The position numbers and the translations under genes are program-made. A stretch of 10,914 nt of DNA from Bryobacteraceae bacterium. Its GTDB lineage: Bacteria > Acidobacteriota > Terriglobia > Bryobacterales > Bryobacteraceae. Shown here in pieces: positions 6,819 through 10,914 of the stretch (position 1 is the first letter of the stretch; each line of letters opens with the position of its first letter). The notes under the pieces were generated by a model, which saw nothing but the letters and a program-made list of their open reading frames with translations, was not told the DNA's origin and ran no database searches. Where the stretch lies: positions 1 through 10,914 of the forward strand of contig JASHWA010000327.1 in the NCBI GenBank assembly GCA_030044325.1. Direction: 5' to 3'.

Positions 6819-7774
6819 ACGAGAACCCGCGCGTAAGTGTCGTCATTCCGGCGTACAATTCCGGACGTTTCATCAACGCGACCATCGAATCGGCTTTGGG
6901 ACAAACGCTGGAGGACTTCGAGATCGTGGTGGTGGACGACGGCTCGACCGACGATACCCTGGCGCGCGTTCGCGGGTTCCGCGCTGCGCGGATTCACGTG
7001 ATCGAGCGGGCCCACGCGGGCGCACCCGCGGCGTTGAATACGGCCGTCGCGGCCTCGCGCGGCGATTACATCGCTTTCCTCGATCACGACGACCTGTGGC
7101 TTCCTTCAAAGCTGGCGCGCCACGTCGATTTTCTCGACCGGAATCCGGGCGTCGCCGCGACGTTCTGCTGGTCCGGCCTGATCGATGAAAACGGCCGCCG
7201 GATCGAGCTGCATCCGGCGCACTGGCGCGGCGCGATCACCTTCCGCCAGCTGCTTGAAGACAATGTCGTGGGGAGCAGCTCGACGGTGGTGATGCGGCGA
7301 TCGGCGATTCTCGCGGTGGGCGGTTTTGACGAGCAATTTCCGCGCTGTCACGATTCGGACCTGATGCTGCGCATCGCTCTCGCGTGGCCGGAGGGAGTGT
7401 GCGCGATCCCCGAAGAACTCACGCTGTACCGCAGGCATCCCCGGCAGATGTCGCGCGACTGGCGCCAGATGCATCGCGAATGGAACGCGATGATGGAGAA
7501 GTGCCGGCGGGCGAAACCGGACCCGACGCGCGCAGCGGAGCCGCGGGCACGCAGCAATATCTACCGGTATTTCGCGTATCTGGCCTACGAGGGTGCGGAA
7601 TTCGGCCAGGCGCTCGACTTCGTCGGGCGGTCTTTCCGCGCCGACCCGCGCGCATTTCTCACCGATCCGCGGAATTGGAAGATCACGGCGGCGTGCCTTT
7701 CCGGCGTGATTCTTCCGGGCTCGATTCATCGCCGTCTGGAGCAACTCGCCGGGATTCCTCGCGAGAAGAATTGA
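6815..7774 (+). CDS. Family 2 glycosyltransferase, last gene of the ABC operon
   Basis: This 319-residue protein is a soluble GT-A glycosyltransferase: VSVVIPAYNSG at 7-17, VVVDDGSTDDT at 38-48, the metal-binding FLDHDDLW at 88-95, GGFDEQF at 169-175 and the catalytic-region HDSDLMLR at 179-186. It has no C-terminal membrane anchor, unlike the GT2 at 1599-2633. Such enzymes transfer a sugar from a nucleotide-sugar to a growing glycan or lipid; the exact donor is unknown. The start is GTG at 6815, overlapping the permease stop as GTGA, so it is translated as part of the transporter operon. A weak GGCAGG lies about 13 bases upstream. Its 3' end is overlapped on the other strand by the FdtA-like gene. 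A glycosyltransferase tied this closely to an importer suggests a shared pathway or shared regulation. Confidence 0.9.
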   Translation: MNENPRVSVVIPAYNSGRFINATIESALGQTLEDFEIVVVDDGSTDDTLARVRGFRAARIHVIERAHAGAPAALNTAVAASRGDYIAFLDHDDLWLPSKLARHVDFLDRNPGVAATFCWSGLIDENGRRIELHPAHWRGAITFRQLLEDNVVGSSSTVVMRRSAILAVGGFDEQFPRCHDSDLMLRIALAWPEGVCAIPEELTLYRRHPRQMSRDWRQMHREWNAMMEKCRRAKPDPTRAAEPRARSNIYRYFAYLAYEGAEFGQALDFVGRSFRADPRAFLTDPRNWKITAACLSGVILPGSIHRRLEQLAGIPREKN

Positions 7775-8201
7775 CTGCGCGGCTATCCCGGCGTATGCAC
7801 AGGAAATGTTCGTAATCGCGGCAATAATCTTCCGGGTCGTAGCGCTGCGACGCCAGAACACCGCACACGGCGCCGTCGCTGAATGCGTACAATTCGAGCC
7901 ACGTCATCGGAGGAATATACAGCGCGACGCCGGGGTGGTCCAGCCGGTATTCCGTTTTCGTCACGCTGTCGTCAGTCAGCACGGTGAAGCTTCCGTTCAA
8001 GGCAAGGACGCATTCGCCCTCGCGCCAATGAGCGTGGCAGCCCCGCTTCACACCCGGATGCGTGTTGCGGATGTGATAAAAGCGCTTGGGGACAAAGGGC
8101 AGCGGCGACTCTTCCCAGTCAACGACCCACAAAACTCCACGGTCATCGTCGAAGGCGGGAATCGGGATGAGAAGTGGCTGAGGCAATGCCACACCCATCA
8201 T
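7683..8201 (-). CDS. FdtA/QdtA-like nucleotide-sugar 3,4-ketoisomerase (cupin)
   Basis: The protein matches the FdtA/QdtA (WxcM C-terminal) cupin family, which converts dTDP-4-keto-6-deoxyglucose to the 3-keto isomer on the way to 3-amino-3,6-dideoxyhexoses. Family features are DDDRGVLWVVDWE (18-30), the histidine motif VKRGCHAHWREGECVLALNGSFTVLTDD (51-78; H56 and H58), HPGVALYIPPMTWLELYAFSDGAVCGVLAS (89-118) and the closing YDPEDYCRDYEHFL (121-134). The start is set at ATG 8201 because GGAG lies five bases upstream; a GTG at 8246 would add 15 unconserved residues. The conserved domain ends near residue 134, but the frame continues 38 residues with a Ser/Glu/Arg-rich tail (172 in all), and this tail overlaps the end of the convergent GT2 gene. 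No RmlA/RmlB or aminotransferase gene is nearby, so its substrate must come from genes elsewhere. A related cupin of different sugar specificity cannot be excluded. Confidence 0.85.
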   Translation of the reverse strand: MMGVALPQPLLIPIPAFDDDRGVLWVVDWEESPLPFVPKRFYHIRNTHPGVKRGCHAHWREGECVLALNGSFTVLTDDSVTKTEYRLDHPGVALYIPPMTWLELYAFSDGAVCGVLASQRYDPEDYCRDYEHFLCIRRDSRAVNSSREESRRVAPDGDESSPEESRRKGTPP

Positions 8202-8301
8202 ATCCGCTCCGATCAGGAATCTCGCGGTTTCGCCCCGGCTCGCCACTCGTCGTCAGCGTTGATTCGCGTGAATTTGTCGCTCCATCCGGGCTGCCATGAT
8301 C

Positions 8302-8315
8302 TGGGCAGATGCCCA
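8302..8315. promoter_or_regulatory. 14-base palindrome in the divergent intergenic gap
   Basis: TGGGCA-GA-TGCCCA is a perfect 6+2+6 dyad. It sits almost midway between the divergent starts of the FdtA-like gene (8201) and the START-like gene (8417), about 100 bases from each. Its position fits an operator for one or both genes, but no regulator gene is nearby and a dyad this short can arise by chance in GC-rich DNA. Confidence 0.3.
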
Positions 8316-8416
8316 TCGCCCGTCAGGGACAAAGCTCGCCCGCTGAGGGTGCATTCCGAGGAATCAACAATTTAGGCGGCCGGCGCGAGAGGCTGGCCAA
8401 CTGCACTCAAGCGGGC

Positions 8417-9286
8417 ATGCGAACAAGGAACATGACAAGCGCAATGGCCACGGCAATACTGTGGATGTCGGCTTCGTTAATCGCCGCCGATCTGAAGCCT
8501 GCCACCATCGAGCAATGGGAGGAATACGTGAAGGCGGTGGATGCCCGCAATCAGGAACGTCTCGTCCCCGGCGCTTCGTTCCTGGCGAGCGACGAAAATT
8601 CCGAGCAGATCGCCAGGCTTCAGTCCGGCGAAATCATCGTGGCGCCGGTGGGAAATCACGTTCCGATGAAAGTCAGCTCGGGATTAATTCATGATTGGGC
8701 GGGCGCGGTGTTCATTCCGAGCACGACCCTGCGCGAGGTTCTTCCACTGGTGCGCGACTACGACCGGTACAAGGATTATTATGAGCCGAACGTCATCGAA
8801 TCCAGGGCGATCGCGACGACGGATTCAGGTGACGAGTTCTCACTGGTCATCATCAACAAGTCCGTGCTGGCCAAGACCGCTCTCGACTCGGATTACCGGT
8901 CGCGATGCGTGCGCCTGGACGAGCACCGCTGGTACAGCATCAGCGACGCGACGCGCATTCAGGAAATCGCCGACTACGGCACACCGTCCGAGCACACGTT
9001 GCCCGAAAGCCAGGGGACTGGCCTGATCTGGCGCCTGCACAGCGTCACTCGTTTCGAGGAGCGGGACGGCGGCGTCTACATAGAACTGGAAGCGGTCGCG
9101 CTGAGCCGGGACATTCCCGCGGCGGTGCGCTGGTTCGTCGATCCGATCGTGCGGCGGGTCTCGCGATCTTCGGTAACGACGTCGCTTCGCCAGACGGAGA
9201 ATGCAATCCGGCTGCAGCCGGGATCAATCACTACGTCCAACCATCGGCCGGTCAAGCCGTCCGGCGTGATTCGCACGTGGCGCTAA
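8417..9286 (+). CDS. Secreted START/SRPBCC-like protein of unknown function
   Basis: The chosen start (ATG 8417) gives 289 residues beginning with a basic n-region (MRTRN), a hydrophobic stretch and an alanine-rich end (about 8-24), so a Sec signal peptide with cleavage near A24 is likely. The frame is open back to 8309, but the added residues would put 36 hydrophilic residues before the signal; ATG 8432 is another option, with AAGGA two bases upstream. The mature part has a helix-grip-like layout: STTLREVLPLVRDYDRYKDYYEPNVIESRAI (102-132), EFSLVIINKSVLAKTALDSDYRS (140-162), GLIWRLHSVTRFEERDGGVYIELEAVALSRDIP (202-234) and a final amphipathic helix region WFVDPIVRRVSRSSVTTSLRQTENAI (239-264). 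This order of strands and long C-terminal helix resembles START/polyketide-cyclase-like proteins, which bind lipids or hydrophobic ligands. No catalytic residue can be named. The assignment rests on pattern only. Confidence 0.65.
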   Translation: MRTRNMTSAMATAILWMSASLIAADLKPATIEQWEEYVKAVDARNQERLVPGASFLASDENSEQIARLQSGEIIVAPVGNHVPMKVSSGLIHDWAGAVFIPSTTLREVLPLVRDYDRYKDYYEPNVIESRAIATTDSGDEFSLVIINKSVLAKTALDSDYRSRCVRLDEHRWYSISDATRIQEIADYGTPSEHTLPESQGTGLIWRLHSVTRFEERDGGVYIELEAVALSRDIPAAVRWFVDPIVRRVSRSSVTTSLRQTENAIRLQPGSITTSNHRPVKPSGVIRTWR

Positions 9287-9302
9287 TCGTTCACTCGCGG
9301 CT

Positions 9303-10748
9303 TTAACGTGAAAACTCCGCGGCGGCGAGGGTGCTCCTGCGTTGGCTCACGCGACGAAAATACCACGCGCCCGCGACGTTGATGCCGGCGACCACGCCGC
9401 CGATTTTGAGGGCGAAAAGGCCGACGCTCCTCACGTCCACGATCGGAAACACGGCGAAGATCACGTAGAGCAGCGTCATCACGAAGCCGGAAAGGGAGGC
9501 CAGCCGCACGGTCCACGATGGCTTCTCCCCGCGCGCAGCGAGCGGAATCGAGAACATGACCAGATAAGCAAGCGCCCAGCAGATGATGGCCGCGTTGTTC
9601 AACAACTGGAAAGATTCCTGCGCGCCCGTTCCCAGGTTGCCGAGAATGGTGAGAACGATGACCGCCGCGCCCACCGCTACAATCGAGCCCACGGGCGTCC
9701 GAAAGCGCGGATGCAGGCGGCTGAGCCATGCGGGCATCAGGCGGTCCCACCCGGCGACCATCGGCAGCCGGATCAGCGCGTTGTAATAAACGCTGGAACC
9801 TCCGATCAGGTTGGCGATCATCAGCACCGCAGCGACCGGACCGGCCAGGAGCGCCAGCCGCGTGGCTCGCGCGCCCAGGCTGACCATTTGGGTGGTCGGC
9901 GAAATCAGGTCGATCTGATCGGGCCGGGTGAAAGTCAGCACGCAGGCGGTGCCGGCAATATAGAACAGCGCGATCAGCGGCGCAGCCAGCCAGATGGAGC
10001 GGCGAATGGCGCGGGCCGCGTTCGGATCGCGCACCTCGCCCGAAAAAATGGTCATTCCGTCGAATCCGCAAAACGCCCCGAAGCTCATTTTACCGAGCAG
10101 ATTCAGATTCATCAGCGAAACCGCGGGAAACGCGACCGCCACAGGGGCCACGGCCGAGCTGCCCGCGAACCAGCGCGGGACGGCCAAGGCGACCATCCCG
10201 GCCAACACGATCAGCAGCACGAATCCGCCCACATTGTGCAGCCATTTCGCCAGGTTCAATCCACGTACGGCGATCCACATCAGGCCGCCCATCAGCAGCG
10301 CGGCGACAGTCATGGTGACCGGCTTGCTTTCGACCATCCAGGCGCCCCGCGGACCGGCGGCATAGGCCACGTTGTCGGTGAGCTGCGATATGCCCGACCC
10401 CAGAATCAGCATCAGCGTCGCCCACAAATTCAACGCCACCAGGAATCCGGTCAGCTCGCCGAAGCGCAGCTTGGCCCATTGATACAGGCCGCCTTCGAGC
10501 GGCATCTCGCGATTGAGATGAATCACCACCATGGCCGAGGGCACGTAAAACAGGAGCACCGCCGGAATCCAGTACATGATGTGCGGCGAGCCGAGCTTTC
10601 CCGCGGTGCCCATCCATTGCAAGCCGACGATGTAGGCCATTTGCGAGAAAACCAGATCGCCCAGGCGCAATTCCTTCTTGAGCCCGGAGCTTTGCAGCTC
10701 GACCAGATGTTCGCCTTCAAGAAACCGCTGCTCGCGATGGTCAGGCAT
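9303..10748 (-). CDS. APC-superfamily amino acid/polyamine permease
   Basis: From ATG 10748 the protein has 481 residues and about twelve membrane helices, the normal size for an APC transporter. Supporting motifs are LGDLVFSQMAYIVGLQWMGTAGKLG (29-53) in helix 1, REMPLEGGLYQWAKLRFGELTGFLVALNLW (80-109), which matches the family's P-x-x-G-G-x-Y-x-W pattern, FGAFCGFDGMTIFSGEVRDPNAARAIRRSI in the helix 6-7 region, and a later GWDRLMPAWLSRLHPRFRTPVGS loop. It should carry amino acids or related amines across the inner membrane, probably by proton symport or exchange; the substrate is not readable. The frame stays open to an ATG at 10853, but the extra 35 residues are encoded by repeat-like intergenic DNA and lack family similarity, so they are left out. 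No clear ribosome site precedes either start. The gene converges on the START-like gene with 16 bases between the stops and no evident terminator hairpin. Confidence 0.88.
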   Translation of the reverse strand: MPDHREQRFLEGEHLVELQSSGLKKELRLGDLVFSQMAYIVGLQWMGTAGKLGSPHIMYWIPAVLLFYVPSAMVVIHLNREMPLEGGLYQWAKLRFGELTGFLVALNLWATLMLILGSGISQLTDNVAYAAGPRGAWMVESKPVTMTVAALLMGGLMWIAVRGLNLAKWLHNVGGFVLLIVLAGMVALAVPRWFAGSSAVAPVAVAFPAVSLMNLNLLGKMSFGAFCGFDGMTIFSGEVRDPNAARAIRRSIWLAAPLIALFYIAGTACVLTFTRPDQIDLISPTTQMVSLGARATRLALLAGPVAAVLMIANLIGGSSVYYNALIRLPMVAGWDRLMPAWLSRLHPRFRTPVGSIVAVGAAVIVLTILGNLGTGAQESFQLLNNAAIICWALAYLVMFSIPLAARGEKPSWTVRLASLSGFVMTLLYVIFAVFPIVDVRSVGLFALKIGGVVAGINVAGAWYFRRVSQRRSTLAAAEFSR

Positions 10749-10792
10749 GTTCGAGGAGTCGCAGGGTTCGAGAATAACAGAAACGCCGACAC

Positions 10793-10903
10793 CGGTCCGC
10801 GACCGTGAGAGGGTGTATGAAAAAGGGACAGCGATGAGCGCGTCCGGGAGCATGAAAATGCTGTGCGCATTGCGGACGGGCGGAAGAAGGGGACAGTCCG
10901 CCG
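10793..10903. repeat. Degenerate copies of the REP-like repeat upstream of the APC permease
   Basis: The 166 bases from 10749 to the right edge hold no supportable gene. They contain a 5+3+5 dyad CGGTC-CGC-GACCG (10793-10805). Next comes GTGTATGAAAAAGGGACAG (10813-10831), which resembles the outer arm of the hairpin at 1502-1598. A second core, GGGGACAGTCCGCCG (10889-10903), is identical to 1519-1533, and GCGGAC (10872-10877) can pair with GTCCGC (10896-10901). Both core copies point the same way, so no long hairpin forms here. They look like decayed or partial members of the same family; the next arm may lie beyond the edge. Confidence 0.6.
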
Positions 10904-10914
10904 AGGGTGTTGAA

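Noticed and set aside
8202..8246. GTG start at 8246 for the FdtA-like gene
   Set aside because: ATG 8201 has GGAG at a proper distance and begins where the family begins; the extra 15 residues look non-homologous.
9287..9302. A bidirectional terminator between the convergent START-like and APC genes
   Set aside because: The 16-base gap and its flanks show no stable GC stem followed by Ts.
9342..10808. A 488-residue open frame on the plus strand opposite the APC permease
   Set aside because: It is extremely rich in His, Arg, Gln and Gly, with no domain pattern, while the opposite strand encodes a complete twelve-helix transporter.
10749..10853. A 35-residue N-terminal extension of the APC permease
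   Set aside because: It is encoded by repeat-like intergenic DNA and has no similarity to APC N-termini.

Overview
The window is GC-rich and densely coded, with short intergenic gaps, frequent GTG starts, few clear Shine-Dalgarno sites and 4-base start/stop overlaps. Together with the START-like secreted protein, the APC permease and the short palindromic intergenic repeats built on a GGGGACAGTCC core, this suggests a soil-type Acidobacteriota genome (Bryobacterales/Solibacter-like). That placement is an inference from style; no ribosomal or marker gene is present.

Left part (1-2633, minus strand): a family 2 glycosyltransferase with C-terminal membrane helices (1599-2633) is followed by a multi-pass GT-C-type membrane glycosyltransferase that runs off the left edge (1-1487). 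Between them lies a near-perfect 97-base hairpin repeat (1502-1598) resembling a REP/REPIN-type element.

Centre (2682-7774, plus strand): a five-gene operon, divergent from the left genes across a 48-base AT-rich gap. Its order is ABC ATPase (NitT/TauT/SsuB type), PaaK/CapK-like adenylate-forming enzyme, SsuA/THI5-like substrate-binding lipoprotein, SsuC/TauC-like permease, and a second family 2 glycosyltransferase. All four junctions are 4-base ATGA or GTGA overlaps, so the five proteins are probably made as one translationally coupled unit. A carboxylate-activating enzyme placed between the ATPase and the binding protein, with a glycosyltransferase at the end, is the most unusual thing here. 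It suggests import of a small organic acid, or another small ligand, tied to its activation and possibly to glycan decoration.

Right part: an FdtA/QdtA-type nucleotide-sugar 3,4-ketoisomerase (7683-8201, minus) overlaps the end of the operon tail to tail by 92 bases. A secreted START/SRPBCC-like protein (8417-9286, plus) is divergent from it, with a 14-base palindrome in the gap. An APC-family amino acid/polyamine permease (9303-10748, minus) converges on the START-like gene with only 16 bases between. The right edge (10749-10914) holds degenerate pieces of the same repeat family as the left hairpin.

The two GT2 enzymes, the GT-C enzyme and the FdtA homologue point to a surface-glycan neighbourhood; the ABC/PaaK module is embedded in it. 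No tRNA, rRNA, CRISPR array or insertion-sequence transposase was seen.
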